A stretch of 64,000 bases of DNA, taken from positions 62,001-126,000 of the forward strand of contig QZKY01000001.1 of NCBI GenBank assembly GCA_003605115.1, in the 5' to 3' direction. The DNA is from Oxalobacter sp. (GTDB lineage: Bacteria > Pseudomonadota > Gammaproteobacteria > Burkholderiales > Burkholderiaceae_D). The position numbers were made by a program, and so were the translations under genes. Of this stretch, positions 27,421 to 37,347 are shown one piece after another; the stretch's first letter is position 1; the number at the start of each line of letters is the position of its first letter. Under the pieces are notes generated by a model that had not been told where the DNA came from, ran no database searches, and saw nothing but the letters and a program-made list of their open reading frames with translations.

Positions 27421-28620
27421 ATGTTATTACGAACCGATGTTACTGGACCTCGACCTGTCGCTGCGACCGATGCGACAACGACCATAACATCAATCACCAG
27501 CGCGAGCCAGGAAACCCTTAACCGACTCGCGCTCATCTCCGCAGGCAAGCAGTTTCAGGCACAAATTCTCTCACGTCTGAATGATGGCACCTATCTGGTT
27601 CGTGTGGCAGACACCACCGCGCGCATGCCACTTCCGGGATCGCCACAGGCAGGTGACATGATCACGCTCACCTTGCTTTCTGCCAATCCGCGACCCACAT
27701 TTATTCTCGGCGAAACGTCTGGCGCAGTCGAAGAGACCATTGGCAATGTTTTGCAAAATACCGGCCGGGCTGCGCAAATCGCCCAAACCGCCGAAGCCAG
27801 CGGTAAAGCAAATCCCTCCTCCCTTCCCGAACAGACGCCTACCAGTGCTACGGCAACACTCAGCTCCACCGGGAGATTGGTCGATAATCTCCTGCACGCC
27901 GCACAACTAGACGGCGCACCAACGCACATACGCGGCCAGACGCCGATCCTCCCCGCCCCACAGTTTGGCAACGCGGCAGAGATCGCCCAACTGGCACAGT
28001 CCCTCCAAAAAACCATCGAACGTAGCGGCTTGTTTTACGAATCACACGTCGCGCAGTGGGTTGCTGGAGAGCGCAGCATCGAAGAATTGATGCAAGAACC
28101 TCAGGCACGCACGGGAAACATGCCCGGCACGAGCTTGTTCGTCAATCCGGCAAAAGCGGGACAAACCTTGCTTGATGTGCTGCAGACGCTTGAAGCGGCA
28201 CAACAAACCGGCGCAGAAGCCAAGGAAAGTAGCCTCCACAACATTGCTTTGAATAATGAAACAGCGCGCCTGATCAGCCAACAACTTGCCGCACTGGAAC
28301 ATCGACGGATTGAGTGGCAAGGAGAACTCTGGCCAGGCAAACGGTTCGAATGGGAAATTACGGAAGACACCCCGCAGCAACAATCTGAGGCTGCGCCGGA
28401 GCCGTCCTGGCAGAGCACGGTGCGTTTCGACATGCCTGTATTGGGAAAGATCGCTGCCAACATCCAGCTTTCCGGTGGGCGCATTCAAATGCATATTCGC
28501 ACAAGCAGCGACGACAGTGCCGCCCGCTTGCGCGCCAACGGTGGCACGCTTGTCAAAGCGCTGGAAGCTGCGGGATCGCCGCTTGATTTGCTAACGGTGA
28601 GCCGCCATGAACCCGCCTAA
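27421..28620 (+). CDS. FliK-like protein (second hook-length-control homologue)
   Basis: A 399-residue protein with a long Pro/Ala/Gln-rich, probably disordered N-terminal region, following an OB-like start (FQAQILSRLNDGTYLVRVADTTARMPLP). The C-terminal 100 residues (WQSTVRFDMPVLGKIAANIQLSGGRIQMHIRTSSDDSAARLRANGGTLVKALEAAG) resemble the FliK Flg_hook domain. True FliK is encoded at 35434-36684, so this is a second member. It starts 2 bases after fliT and overlaps the FlhB-like gene by 14 bases. Because FliK acts on the FlhB C-terminal domain, that pairing is suggestive. The role is inferred only. Confidence 0.75.
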   Translation: MLLRTDVTGPRPVAATDATTTITSITSASQETLNRLALISAGKQFQAQILSRLNDGTYLVRVADTTARMPLPGSPQAGDMITLTLLSANPRPTFILGETSGAVEETIGNVLQNTGRAAQIAQTAEASGKANPSSLPEQTPTSATATLSSTGRLVDNLLHAAQLDGAPTHIRGQTPILPAPQFGNAAEIAQLAQSLQKTIERSGLFYESHVAQWVAGERSIEELMQEPQARTGNMPGTSLFVNPAKAGQTLLDVLQTLEAAQQTGAEAKESSLHNIALNNETARLISQQLAALEHRRIEWQGELWPGKRFEWEITEDTPQQQSEAAPEPSWQSTVRFDMPVLGKIAANIQLSGGRIQMHIRTSSDDSAARLRANGGTLVKALEAAGSPLDLLTVSRHEPA

Positions 28621-28879
28621 AACCCGTCTGAGCGCGGTCGCGCTGGCTTATCGGGGAGGTGACACCGCCCCGCAGGTGGTCGCCAAAGGGCGCGGTTTGA
28701 TCGCCGAGGAAATCATCGCACAAGCAAAAGAACATGGTGTCTTTGTGCATGAATCCAAAGAACTTGTCGCTCTTTTGATGCAAGTCGAACTGGATGCCAA
28801 TATTCCGCCTGCTTTGTATGTCGCCGTAGCGGAATTGCTCGCTTGGCTATATCATATCGAAAATCCGAAAACTGCCTGA
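28607..28879 (+). CDS. Orphan FlhB C-terminal-domain homologue (FhlB/FlhX-like)
   Basis: A 90-residue protein matching only the cytoplasmic tail of FlhB/EscU downstream of its autocleavage site (AVALAYRGGDTAPQVVAKGRGLIAEEIIAQAKEHGVFVHESKELVALLMQ, then PPALYVAVAELLAWLY). The NPTH cleavage motif is missing and there are no membrane segments. Such FlhX proteins can partly stand in for the FlhB tail in substrate-specificity switching in some bacteria. It overlaps the FliK-like gene by 14 bases, so the two are probably co-translated. Confidence 0.85.
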   Translation: MNPPKTRLSAVALAYRGGDTAPQVVAKGRGLIAEEIIAQAKEHGVFVHESKELVALLMQVELDANIPPALYVAVAELLAWLYHIENPKTA

Positions 28880-28894
28880 CCCCCTAAACATTTC

Positions 28895-29668
28895 ATGGCC
28901 ATTGCGCTTACCGATATGATGACGCTCGTCCCGCAACTTAACGTTGACAACCTTGAAGCCTATCAGGTCGTTTCGCGTCGTGAAATAAAACTTTTGCTGC
29001 GCAATATTCAAAGCGAGCGTCAACTGGTCAAAATGATTTACAACAGTGATGGCGAATCCATCGTCACATCCATTCTCGAAGTGGATCCTGTCGATAACAC
29101 ATTGATCATCGATTGCGCACAAAACGAAAAACAAAACCAGAAAATTGCGGAACAAGCCAGCTTTTCCTTTGACACCTCTCTGCAAAAAGTCCGCATCATG
29201 TTTTTTTCAAATCACATCGAACGCTGCGACTACGAGGGTCAACCGGCGTTCAAACTGGCCTTGCCGAGAAGGTTGATTCGTCTGCAAAGACGGGAAGTGT
29301 ATCGCGTGCGTGTGCCGCGCACACCCGTAGTCGTGCCGATGATGACCGACAAGGGCGTGGAAGAAATAACGGCATACTTGCAGGATTTGAGCACCGGCGG
29401 AATTGGCATGCTGGATGAATCCCAACGGCTGGATTACACCATCGGTCGCAACTATGAAAATTGTCGCATCACACTTTTGGACAAAAGCGTCATTGTGGCG
29501 ACGCTACAGGTGAGAAATTCGCAGGAAATTTCTCTCGCTAGCGGCAAAGTCATGCGACGCTTCGGGTGTCAATTCATCGATTTACCCAACAACGCCAAGC
29601 TCAACTTGCAACGCCTGATCACAAAAATCGAGCGCGAGCAAAACGCAAAATCGTCGGGCATTCAATAG
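28895..29668 (+). CDS. ycgR: Flagellar brake protein YcgR (PilZ, c-di-GMP receptor)
   Basis: A 257-residue two-domain protein. Residues 20-125 form the YcgR N-terminal domain (FFSNHIERCDYEG). Residues 128-245 form the PilZ domain with the c-di-GMP motifs QRREVYR at 131-137 and DLSTGG at 164-169 (DxSxxG). Both motifs are intact, so c-di-GMP binding is expected. YcgR slows or biases the motor when c-di-GMP is high. It closes the fliD operon, 15 bases after the FlhB-like gene. Confidence 0.93.
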   Translation: MAIALTDMMTLVPQLNVDNLEAYQVVSRREIKLLLRNIQSERQLVKMIYNSDGESIVTSILEVDPVDNTLIIDCAQNEKQNQKIAEQASFSFDTSLQKVRIMFFSNHIERCDYEGQPAFKLALPRRLIRLQRREVYRVRVPRTPVVVPMMTDKGVEEITAYLQDLSTGGIGMLDESQRLDYTIGRNYENCRITLLDKSVIVATLQVRNSQEISLASGKVMRRFGCQFIDLPNNAKLNLQRLITKIEREQNAKSSGIQ

Positions 29669-29714
29669 GCGCGAGCCGCTACGCAGATATCTCGCAGCGA
29701 CGATTTTTCTCGCC

Positions 29715-30050
29715 TTATATGGACATATTCATGATGTCTTGATAAGCAGCCACCAGTTTGTTCCGAACCTGAACGGTTGCCTGAAATGAAATATTGGCTT
29801 TTTGCATCGAAATCATCACATCCGACAGATTGACATTGTCATCCCCAGCCACAAACCGCTGCCCCAATTGGTCAGCCTTCATTTGCACATTGTTAACCTG
29901 ATCAAGCGATGACTTGAGCGCAGATGCAAAATCTGCTTTTTCAGTGCCAGTAGTCGCTTTTAACGGATTGACGCCCCCTTTCATACGGGCTTCGGCAGCT
30001 CTTAATTGCGCCACCATTGCTTCAATCCGCGTCGTATCAATCACAGACAT
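29715..30050 (-). CDS. fliE: Flagellar hook-basal body protein FliE
   Basis: A 111-residue adaptor between the MS ring and the proximal rod. Typical FliE ends are present: ...KADFASALKSSLDQVNNVQMKADQLGQRFVAGDDNVNLSDVMISMQKANISFQATVQVRNKLVAAYQDIMNM. The ATG at 30050 has GGAGGA upstream. An extension to 30176 lacks support. The gene is single and divergent from fliF. Confidence 0.96.
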   Translation of the reverse strand: MSVIDTTRIEAMVAQLRAAEARMKGGVNPLKATTGTEKADFASALKSSLDQVNNVQMKADQLGQRFVAGDDNVNLSDVMISMQKANISFQATVQVRNKLVAAYQDIMNMSI

Positions 30051-30270
30051 GCTTCCTCCAGAGTGATTGGTCTTTGAAATCCTTGAAACCGCGAACGGCT
30101 CTTGTCTGGTAATCACGATATCACGCAGCCCCTCAAACAACCCTAGAATCAAGAATGGAAAACGTGCCCTATTCAAGAGATTGAAATTGACCGTTTCATT
30201 GACAATGGTTATCGATAGGAATCCCCTTTTTTGACAGGTTCAACCACCCAAGGTCGTCTGGAGATAGCGT

Positions 30271-31914
30271 ATGGCAACAACAGGTGAAGCAACAGGCACG
30301 CCCGGTTTTTCAAGTATTGCGAATTCGCAAATAGTGCGCACCTTGATTTTGCTCATCGGTGCCGCCGCCATTGTTGGCATCATGGTCGGGGTATGGATGT
30401 GGAGTCAAAAACCCGACCTTCGTGTCCTGTTCTCCAACTATTCCGACAAAGATGGCGGCGCCATCGTCGCTTCTTTGCAGCAGATGAACATTCCCTACAA
30501 AATTGCTGAAGGCGGTGGCGCTATTCTGGTTCCAGGAGACCAGGTGCATGATATCCGCCTGAGACTGGCTTCCCAGGGACTCCCCAAAGGCGGCGGCGTG
30601 GGCTTTGAGTTGATGGAATCGCAAAAACTCGGTGTCTCGCAATTTCTGGAGCAAGTCAATTTTCAGCGCGCGCTGGAAGGCGAAATGGCGCGTTCTATCC
30701 AGTCGATTGGCGCTGTACATACTGCGCGCGTACATTTGGCGCTGCACAAAGCTTCCGTTTTTGTGCGTGATCAGCAAAAACCCACTGCCTCCGTTTTGCT
30801 GAACCTGCACCCGGGACGCACCCTCGACCAAAATCAAGTCAGCGCCATCGTGCATCTGGTCGCCAGCGGTGTGCCTAATCTGCTGGCATCGAATGTTACT
30901 GTTGTGGATCAAAACGGCAGCTTGCTTTCCAACGCCGACAAACCACTGGATGGCAGAGGCCTGGATCCTGCACAAATCAAATACGTTCAGGAATTGCAGC
31001 AAAGTATTGCAAAACGTGTTGAATCGATCATCATCCCCATCGTTGGTGTCGGCAATGTACGCGCCGAAGCCACTGCCGAAGTCGACTTCTCCCGCAGCGA
31101 ACAAGCGGCGGAAACGTATAAACCCAACTTGCCGCCAAACCAGCCTTCGGTTCGCAGCCAGCAAAACACGGAAACACAAACTCTCGCAGGAAACGCAACG
31201 GCATCGGGTGTGCCCGGCGCCTTGACCAACCAGCCGCCCGTACCGGCAACCGCGCCGCTTACCACGCCTCCAACAGGTGCTACAGCAGGTGCGGTCAGAC
31301 GCGGCGCGACACCCGTTGCGCCACCGATGAACACGCACAAAGACACCACAACGAATTACGAAGTGGATAAAACCATTCGCTACGTCCAGCAGCCAATGGG
31401 TGGCTTGAAGCGCCTCACGGTTGCCGTGGTCGTCAACTACAAAAAAGAAATCAAAAATGGTCAGGCGACTTTCGTTCCACTGACCGATGCTGAAAAAACG
31501 CAAATTACTGATCTCGTCAAAGAAGCCATGGGCTTCAGCAAGGAACGCGGCGATTCCCTGAATGTCCTCAACGCGCCTTTTGCTATGCCCGAAAAAGTGG
31601 ATGTTGTTGAACTGCCGTTATGGAAACGCCCCTCCGTACACGCCATGGGCATCACCGCCGGCAAGTACATACTGGGCGGTGCTGTTATCCTCTATCTTTT
31701 CTTATCGGTACTGAGACCCATGATGCGAAAAATTTCACAGGCCTTTACTTTTCAGCCAGCCGTAAGGCAGGATGCCGCTTATAACGCCCCGCCCCCCTCC
31801 ATGGAAGCAGGGCGAACATATCAGCAAAACCTGGAGGTGGCCAAGCAAATGGCCAGACAGGATCCCAAGGTGGTAGCCAACGTCGTCAAAGGGTGGGTAG
31901 GCAGCAATGAGTGA
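30271..31914 (+). CDS. fliF: Flagellar MS-ring protein FliF
   Basis: A 547-residue inner-membrane protein forming the MS ring. The first membrane segment is near 24-44 (TLILLIGAAAIVGIMVGVWMW). The YscJ-like ring-building motifs follow (LRVLFSNYSDKDGGAIVASLQQMNIPYKIAEGGGAILVP). A Pro/Thr-rich variable segment lies at about 300-355, the second membrane segment is near 465-485, and a C-terminal FliG-binding tail ends the protein. Length matches E. coli (552). It is the first gene of fliFGHIJKLMNOPQR, and its end overlaps fliG by 8 bases. Confidence 0.97.
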   Translation: MATTGEATGTPGFSSIANSQIVRTLILLIGAAAIVGIMVGVWMWSQKPDLRVLFSNYSDKDGGAIVASLQQMNIPYKIAEGGGAILVPGDQVHDIRLRLASQGLPKGGGVGFELMESQKLGVSQFLEQVNFQRALEGEMARSIQSIGAVHTARVHLALHKASVFVRDQQKPTASVLLNLHPGRTLDQNQVSAIVHLVASGVPNLLASNVTVVDQNGSLLSNADKPLDGRGLDPAQIKYVQELQQSIAKRVESIIIPIVGVGNVRAEATAEVDFSRSEQAAETYKPNLPPNQPSVRSQQNTETQTLAGNATASGVPGALTNQPPVPATAPLTTPPTGATAGAVRRGATPVAPPMNTHKDTTTNYEVDKTIRYVQQPMGGLKRLTVAVVVNYKKEIKNGQATFVPLTDAEKTQITDLVKEAMGFSKERGDSLNVLNAPFAMPEKVDVVELPLWKRPSVHAMGITAGKYILGGAVILYLFLSVLRPMMRKISQAFTFQPAVRQDAAYNAPPPSMEAGRTYQQNLEVAKQMARQDPKVVANVVKGWVGSNE

Positions 31915-32902
31915 TATCGGCGTACAAAGAAGTGCCATTCTGATGCTGGCGCTCGGCACGGACGAAGCGGCAGAGGTCATGCGTTATCTGGGGCCGCGCG
32001 AAGTCCAGATGCTGGGCGCAGCCATGTCTTCGATGAAAGCGGTCAAAACAGAAGAGCTGGAAGATGTACTCGAAAAATTCCGCGAGTCTACAGAAGAAAA
32101 CACTTCCATCGGCCTGGATTCTGATGAGTACATTCGTGACGTGCTCACGAAGTCACTCGGAGACGATAAAGCTTCCTCCCTGATCAACCGCATTCTTGGC
32201 GCACGAGATGCCAGCGGCATCGAGAGCCTCAAGTGGATGGATGCGCAGTCCGTAGCGGACTTGATCAAAAACGAACATCCACAAATCATTGCGACCATCC
32301 TGGTGCATCTGGAGCGCTACCACGCTTGCGACATCCTCGCTCTCTTCACGGAACGACTGCGCAACGATGTGATGCTGAGGATTGCCACACTGGATGGTGT
32401 GCAGCCCGGTGCTTTGCGTGAACTGAACGATGTCCTCACCAAGCTTTTGAGTGGCAACGAAAACATGAAGAAGAAACCCATGGGCGGCATCCGCACGGCT
32501 GCGGAAATTATGAACTATCTGGGGGGCGAAGTGGAGCAGTCCGTCATGAATACCCTGAAACTTCATGACCCGGAAATGGCGCAGAAAATCATGGATGAAA
32601 TGTTTGTCTTTGAAGATATCGTCGATATCGATGATCGCGGCATCCAAACCATGCTGCGCGAAGTGGCATCGGAATCGCTCATCGTTGCGCTCAAGGGAGC
32701 AGGCCAGGATTTGCGCGACAAGATTTTCAAGAACATGTCGCAACGTGCAGCAGAAATGATGCGCGAGGATCTGGATTCGAAGGGACCCGTTCGCCTGTCC
32801 GAAGTGGAAGCGCAACAAAAGGAAATTTTACAGATTGTCCGTCGTCTGGCAGACGAGGGGCAAATAGCCCTTGGCGGCAAAGGAGAAGACGTTTATGTCT
32901 AA
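31907..32902 (+). CDS. fliG: Flagellar motor switch protein FliG
   Basis: Rotor protein of the C ring, 331 residues, the same as E. coli. The middle domain carries EHPQIIATILVHLERYHACDIL (EHPQ motif). The C-terminal domain has the charged torque helix region DDRGIQTMLREVASESLIVALKGAGQDLRDKIFKNMSQRAAEMMREDLDSKGPVRLSEVE, with the charged residues that face MotA intact. It overlaps fliF (8 bases) and fliH (8 bases). Confidence 0.97.
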   Translation: MSDIGVQRSAILMLALGTDEAAEVMRYLGPREVQMLGAAMSSMKAVKTEELEDVLEKFRESTEENTSIGLDSDEYIRDVLTKSLGDDKASSLINRILGARDASGIESLKWMDAQSVADLIKNEHPQIIATILVHLERYHACDILALFTERLRNDVMLRIATLDGVQPGALRELNDVLTKLLSGNENMKKKPMGGIRTAAEIMNYLGGEVEQSVMNTLKLHDPEMAQKIMDEMFVFEDIVDIDDRGIQTMLREVASESLIVALKGAGQDLRDKIFKNMSQRAAEMMREDLDSKGPVRLSEVEAQQKEILQIVRRLADEGQIALGGKGEDVYV

Positions 32903-33542
32903 CACCTTGCCCAAGGAAAAGCAGACCGCATACCAGCGCTGGGAAATGGCCTCGTTTGGCGATGACCGCCCCAATCGCAGTCAGCATCAGGGCGGCAATG
33001 TCACGAACAGTTCAGAGCAGTTGGTTTCCTTGCGTCAGAAAGCCCGGGAAGAAGGTCATGCTGCGGGTCTTGCAGAAGGGCGACAAAAAGGGCTTCAGGA
33101 AGGACGCGCCAGAGCAGCGGAGGAAGTGGCAAAATTTACTCGTGTGGCGACCAAATTCCAGCAAGATATCAGTCAGGCAAACGAACTGATTGCCAATGAC
33201 ATGCTGGATGTTTCACTCGATTTGGCCAAAGCCATGCTGCACACCGCGCTAAAAATTCGTCCCGAACTCATTTTGCCGATCGTCAACGAAGCAGTGCATT
33301 ACCTGCCTTCCGTACAGGCACCCGCTTCGCTCTTCTTGCATCCGGAAGATATCAAAATCGTGAAGCAATTCATGGGGGACGAACTGAGCAAAACCGGTTG
33401 GCGTGTTCTGGAGGATCCGCAAATCCAGCGCGGCGGTTGTCGTGTTGAAACTGCAAGCAACCAGATTGATGCCACCGCATCGACGCGCTGGCAGCGCATC
33501 ACCGCTGCGCTTGGCAAATCCGACGAATGGCTTGAAAAATGA
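32895..33542 (+). CDS. fliH: Flagellar assembly protein FliH
   Basis: Stator-like regulator of the export ATPase, 215 residues from the ATG at 32895 ([18 protein letters not shown]). The GxxxG-type repeat region is seen at about 50-75 ([27 protein letters not shown]), then a helix and the C-terminal FliI-binding domain ([26 protein letters not shown]). It overlaps fliG by 8 bases and fliI by 4. Confidence 0.95.
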   Translation: MSNTLPKEKQTAYQRWEMASFGDDRPNRSQHQGGNVTNSSEQLVSLRQKAREEGHAAGLAEGRQKGLQEGRARAAEEVAKFTRVATKFQQDISQANELIANDMLDVSLDLAKAMLHTALKIRPELILPIVNEAVHYLPSVQAPASLFLHPEDIKIVKQFMGDELSKTGWRVLEDPQIQRGGCRVETASNQIDATASTRWQRITAALGKSDEWLEK

Positions 33543-34945
33543 ATATGCAAACCGCCACTGGTAGCGATCGCTGGCGCGCCTATTTGCGCGACTGCCGTGC
33601 CATGATCGAAATCGCCGAACCGATCCTGGTATCGGGTCGTGTCACACGTGTGACGGGTCTGGTGATGGAAGCCGTTGGCTTGCGGCTTGCTGTTGGTAGT
33701 GCCTGCACGATCCCTCTGCCGAACGGTTCCCGCATCGAAGCAGAAGTGGTCGGTTTCGCCAATGACAAACTGTATCTGATGCCGCAAAGCGATGTGGAAG
33801 GTATCGTTCCTGGCACGCGCGTGTTCCCGATTGAAGTGGTGCAAAGTCTGCCCAAACCGGGATCGGTAACACATCCGAGACGACGTCCGGATGATCGGAG
33901 CAAGCATATGCCGGTTGGCAATGAACTGCTTGGGCGCGTACTGGATGGCGCTGGACGACCGCTGGATAACCTTGGACCACTCACTGCCTCGCAAGCCGCA
34001 CCCTTGACCGGGCGCACGATCAACCCGCTGAAACGCGCGCCGATCACGGATGTGCTCGATGTCGGCATTCGCGCCATCAACAGCCTCATTACCATTGGCC
34101 GCGGACAACGCATGGGATTGTTCGCTGGATCCGGCGTGGGCAAAAGCGTCTTGCTCGGCATGATGGCGCGTTACACCAATGCGGATGTGATTGTCGTTGG
34201 TCTCATTGGCGAACGCGGCCGCGAAGTCAAGGAATTCATCGAAGACAATCTGGGCAAGGAAGGTCTTGCGCGTTCTGTCGTCGTTGCCGCACCAGCCGAT
34301 TCTCCTCCCCTCATGCGTTTGCAGGGAGCCGCTTACGCCACCACGATTGCGGAACACTTCCGCAACCAGGGCAAGAATGTCTTGCTGATCATGGATTCAC
34401 TGACGCGTTATGCGATGGCGCAACGCGAAATTGCACTCGCCATCGGCGAACCGCCTGCCACAAAAGGATACCCACCTTCCGTTTTTGCCAAGCTCCCCGC
34501 GCTTGTCGAGCGCGCAGGCAATGGCAAAGTTGGCGGCGGCTCCATCACCGCGTTTTACACCGTGTTGACCGAAGGTGACGATCCGCAAGATCCCATCGCT
34601 GATGCAGCGCGTGCCATCCTGGATGGTCACATCGTTCTGGATCGCCAACTGGCCGACAGCGGACATTATCCTGCCATCGATATCGAACAATCCATCAGCC
34701 GCGTCATGCAAAACATCACCTCGCAAGATCATCAAAAACTGATGCGCAGATTAAAACAATTGAATTCGCGTTACCAGCGCAACCGTGATTTAATTAGCGT
34801 TGGCGCTTATAGCCCGGGAAGCGACCCGGTACTGGATGAAGCGATTACAAGGCACCCCAGCATGGAAGCTTTCCTGCAACAAGGTATTCAGGAACGCGCC
34901 AATGTTCCGGAAAGCCTGAATCGTCTTGCCCAGCTATTTAACTGA
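33539..34945 (+). CDS. fliI: Flagellum-specific ATPase FliI
   Basis: The type III export ATPase, 468 residues. The Walker A motif is [14 protein letters not shown] and Walker B is in [16 protein letters not shown], followed by the F1-like [32 protein letters not shown] and the C-terminal [18 protein letters not shown]. All match the family. It shares 4 bases with fliH and is followed by fliJ 22 bases later. Confidence 0.97.
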   Translation: MNMQTATGSDRWRAYLRDCRAMIEIAEPILVSGRVTRVTGLVMEAVGLRLAVGSACTIPLPNGSRIEAEVVGFANDKLYLMPQSDVEGIVPGTRVFPIEVVQSLPKPGSVTHPRRRPDDRSKHMPVGNELLGRVLDGAGRPLDNLGPLTASQAAPLTGRTINPLKRAPITDVLDVGIRAINSLITIGRGQRMGLFAGSGVGKSVLLGMMARYTNADVIVVGLIGERGREVKEFIEDNLGKEGLARSVVVAAPADSPPLMRLQGAAYATTIAEHFRNQGKNVLLIMDSLTRYAMAQREIALAIGEPPATKGYPPSVFAKLPALVERAGNGKVGGGSITAFYTVLTEGDDPQDPIADAARAILDGHIVLDRQLADSGHYPAIDIEQSISRVMQNITSQDHQKLMRRLKQLNSRYQRNRDLISVGAYSPGSDPVLDEAITRHPSMEAFLQQGIQERANVPESLNRLAQLFN

Positions 34946-34967
34946 TGTAATACCGATAAAGTAAATT

Positions 34968-35408
34968 ATGGCTTCATCCTCCGCTATCAATATGCTGATT
35001 GAACTGGCTACCCGGGAATGCGACAAGGCTGCGCAGGAATTGGGAAAGTCGATTCGATTTGCAGACGAAACCGAGAAAAAACTGACCATGCTGTTGCAAT
35101 ACCGCGATGAGTACAGAGTGCGATTTGAAGTCAATCAGGCAGAAGGCTTATCCATCGAGGATTACCGGAACTACCAGATTTTTCTGGAAAAACTCGAGCA
35201 AGCCATCTCCGGCCAGTTGCAAATCGTTACCGATTCGAAAAAGCGTGTAGAAAAATGTCAAAAACTGTGGCAATCAGCGGAACACAAGAAAATGTCTTAT
35301 GACACCCTGGCAGAGCGAAAACAAAAAGAGGCACAACGCAAGGAATCGCGGCGCGATCAAAAAGAAACCGATGAATTTGCGGCCAGGGCGTCGCAAAACA
35401 AACAATAA
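34968..35408 (+). CDS. fliJ: Flagellar export protein FliJ
   Basis: A 146-residue coiled-coil protein that joins FliI to FlhA. It is rich in charged residues and almost entirely helical (CDKAAQELGKSIRFADETEKKLTMLLQYRDEYR, then VEKCQKLWQSAEHKKMSYDTLAERKQKEAQRKESRRDQKE). E. coli FliJ has 147 residues. Position between fliI and fliK confirms the call. Confidence 0.94.
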   Translation: MASSSAINMLIELATRECDKAAQELGKSIRFADETEKKLTMLLQYRDEYRVRFEVNQAEGLSIEDYRNYQIFLEKLEQAISGQLQIVTDSKKRVEKCQKLWQSAEHKKMSYDTLAERKQKEAQRKESRRDQKETDEFAARASQNKQ

Positions 35409-35433
35409 CCTTATTCGAGAAAGCAGGTGAATC

Positions 35434-36684
35434 ATGAACACACCGGCCATCACCACAACCCTGCCCATGCCGGGTGCCGAGACATCCAAACCGCACGCGC
35501 AAGATGCAGGTGCGTCGAATACGTCATTCAATGATCTCTTGACGAAAGAGATTGCTGATCGCAAAAAGGCAGATGCCACATCTGGCACTTCCGGCAAAGA
35601 GAATGCCAATGCCGCCAGACAGGAAACGTCTGCAACAAACTCGGGGACAAAAAATACAGAAAACGCTAACCAACCCAAGCCGTTGAACGATGCGGAACAA
35701 GCCAAAGATGCGCCATCAGCAGAACAAATCCTGATGATGGCGGCACAACTGATTCCCATGAATCCCGATTTCAATCTGGGGGAACATGCGAAGCAAATGG
35801 CATCCGCGGTCGGTCAGGCCTCCGCACGACTTCCCTCAGATATGGTGGCTCAACTTTCCATGGTCAGCGATCTGTCATCTTCCAGCCCGTCTGGAGACAA
35901 TGGCTCGGACGCCTCCCTCAACCTCGGGCTCAATAGCACCCTTTCACTCGATGCCCGTGCTGATGCTGCGAAAGGCAAAGTCGACAATGCCGCCGATTCA
36001 TTCGGCGCAGCACTGGATCAGGCGCGCATGGAGCGCAATGCGCAAAATACCGGCGCGATCCCGACAACAGAAGCATTGTCAGTCAATCAGGCTTCAGACA
36101 AGGCATTGGGAAGTTTCGGCGTGGCGACGGGGATTCAAACTGCTGATGCTGCACAAGATGCGGCAAGCGAGCTCACCACCACCATCACCCCCCTGCAACA
36201 AGCTGCAGCAAGACTTGCCGATAATGTTGCGGCAACCGCTACGACCGATCGTATTGCACCACAAGTTGGCACGACAGCCTGGAATCAGGCCATCGGACAA
36301 AAAATCGTCTGGATGATCGGCAATGAATCGCAAAGCGCATCCTTGACGCTGAACCCGCCGGATCTGGGACCCATGCAGGTCGTGTTGAGCGTATCCAGTA
36401 CGCACGCGAATGCCAGCTTTTATTCGCCACACGCGGAAGTCCGCGAAGCACTGGAAGCCGCGTTGCCCAAGCTGCGCGAAATGCTCAGCGATGCAGGCAT
36501 CCAGCTTGGCCACGCCAACGTCGGTGCTGAGTCATCACAACAGCAAAGCCATTTCGCGGATATGGGCACAGTTTCATCATCACGCTTGCCAACACAGGAA
36601 ATCGATACAGCGAACGGAATGCAAACCTCGGCACCGCCCGCCAGACGCATCGCTCATGAGGGTATGATTGATACCTTTGCTTAA
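35434..36684 (+). CDS. fliK: Flagellar hook-length control protein FliK
   Basis: A 416-residue secreted ruler. The N-terminal 270 residues are Ala/Ser/Asn-rich and mostly disordered. The C-terminal Flg_hook domain is clear: IVWMIGNESQSASLTLNPPDLGPMQVVLSVSSTHANASFYSPHAEVREALEAALPKLREMLSDAGIQLGHANV. AAAGCAGG precedes the ATG. It ends the first part of the fli operon; a 120-base gap with no clear terminator separates it from fliL. Confidence 0.95.
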   Translation: MNTPAITTTLPMPGAETSKPHAQDAGASNTSFNDLLTKEIADRKKADATSGTSGKENANAARQETSATNSGTKNTENANQPKPLNDAEQAKDAPSAEQILMMAAQLIPMNPDFNLGEHAKQMASAVGQASARLPSDMVAQLSMVSDLSSSSPSGDNGSDASLNLGLNSTLSLDARADAAKGKVDNAADSFGAALDQARMERNAQNTGAIPTTEALSVNQASDKALGSFGVATGIQTADAAQDAASELTTTITPLQQAAARLADNVAATATTDRIAPQVGTTAWNQAIGQKIVWMIGNESQSASLTLNPPDLGPMQVVLSVSSTHANASFYSPHAEVREALEAALPKLREMLSDAGIQLGHANVGAESSQQQSHFADMGTVSSSRLPTQEIDTANGMQTSAPPARRIAHEGMIDTFA

Positions 36685-36804
36685 GTTTTTTGCCCATTTA
36701 CAAATGCCTGAATATGCGCGGTCTTCCCCCTTCTATTCAACGCATTCCGAAAGCGCTTTTTTGTCAATAATGACTCAAGCCTCAACGCAATAAAGAGGAA
36801 AGAT

Positions 36805-37338
36805 ATGGCAACCAAACCACAAAACACTGCCAAACCAGCACCACCCAAAGGCGCACCGGAAGAGGTGGGCGACGACGCACCAAAACCAAAGAAATCAAAA
36901 AAGAAAATCATTTTTTTGCTCATTTTCTTTTTATTGTTGGCGGGCGGTGGTGGTGGCGCATGGTGGTATTTCATGGGCAATGATGATGCAAAAGATGCCA
37001 CGAAAAAAGTTGACAAGGCAGGGCCGCCAATTTTTCTGTCCCTTGAGCAGTTTACCCTCAATTTGCAGCCAGAAGGCGTCGAACATTATTTGCAAGTGTC
37101 GATCACTTTACAGGTCGCTTCAAAGGATGACGTGGAACAAATCAAACTGTACATGCCGCAAATCCGCAGCCGCATTCTCTTGCTGTTGACCAGCAAAAAA
37201 GCGTCTGAAATCGGAACACTCGAAGGCAAGAAAAAGCTGGTGGAAGAAATCAAGGCGCAAGTCAATTTGCCAGTCACACCACAAGACAAGCCGCAAACCG
37301 TTGTCAACGTATTTTTCACTTCATTTGTCATTCAATAA
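36805..37338 (+). CDS. fliL: Flagellar basal body-associated protein FliL
   Basis: A 177-residue single-pass membrane protein close to the stator. A Lys/Pro-rich cytosolic start leads to the membrane helix near 34-54 (IIFLLIFFLLLAGGGGGAWWYF). The periplasmic domain follows (PIFLSLEQFTLNLQPEGVEHYLQVSITLQVASKDDVEQIKLYMPQIRSRILLLLTSKKASEIGTLEGKKKL). GAGGAAAG precedes the ATG. It starts the fliLMNOPQR part. Confidence 0.95.
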   Translation: MATKPQNTAKPAPPKGAPEEVGDDAPKPKKSKKKIIFLLIFFLLLAGGGGGAWWYFMGNDDAKDATKKVDKAGPPIFLSLEQFTLNLQPEGVEHYLQVSITLQVASKDDVEQIKLYMPQIRSRILLLLTSKKASEIGTLEGKKKLVEEIKAQVNLPVTPQDKPQTVVNVFFTSFVIQ

Positions 37339-37347
37339 GCAGACGCC

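Noticed and set aside
30051-30270. Possible sigma-54 promoter in the fliE/fliF gap
   Set aside because: A GGCACG-like half exists on the minus strand, but the GC of the -12 element is missing at the required spacing.
30310-31503. 397-codon open frame antisense to fliF
   Set aside because: fliF on the other strand is unambiguous. The antisense product is Cys/His/Arg-rich with no family features and no ribosome binding site.
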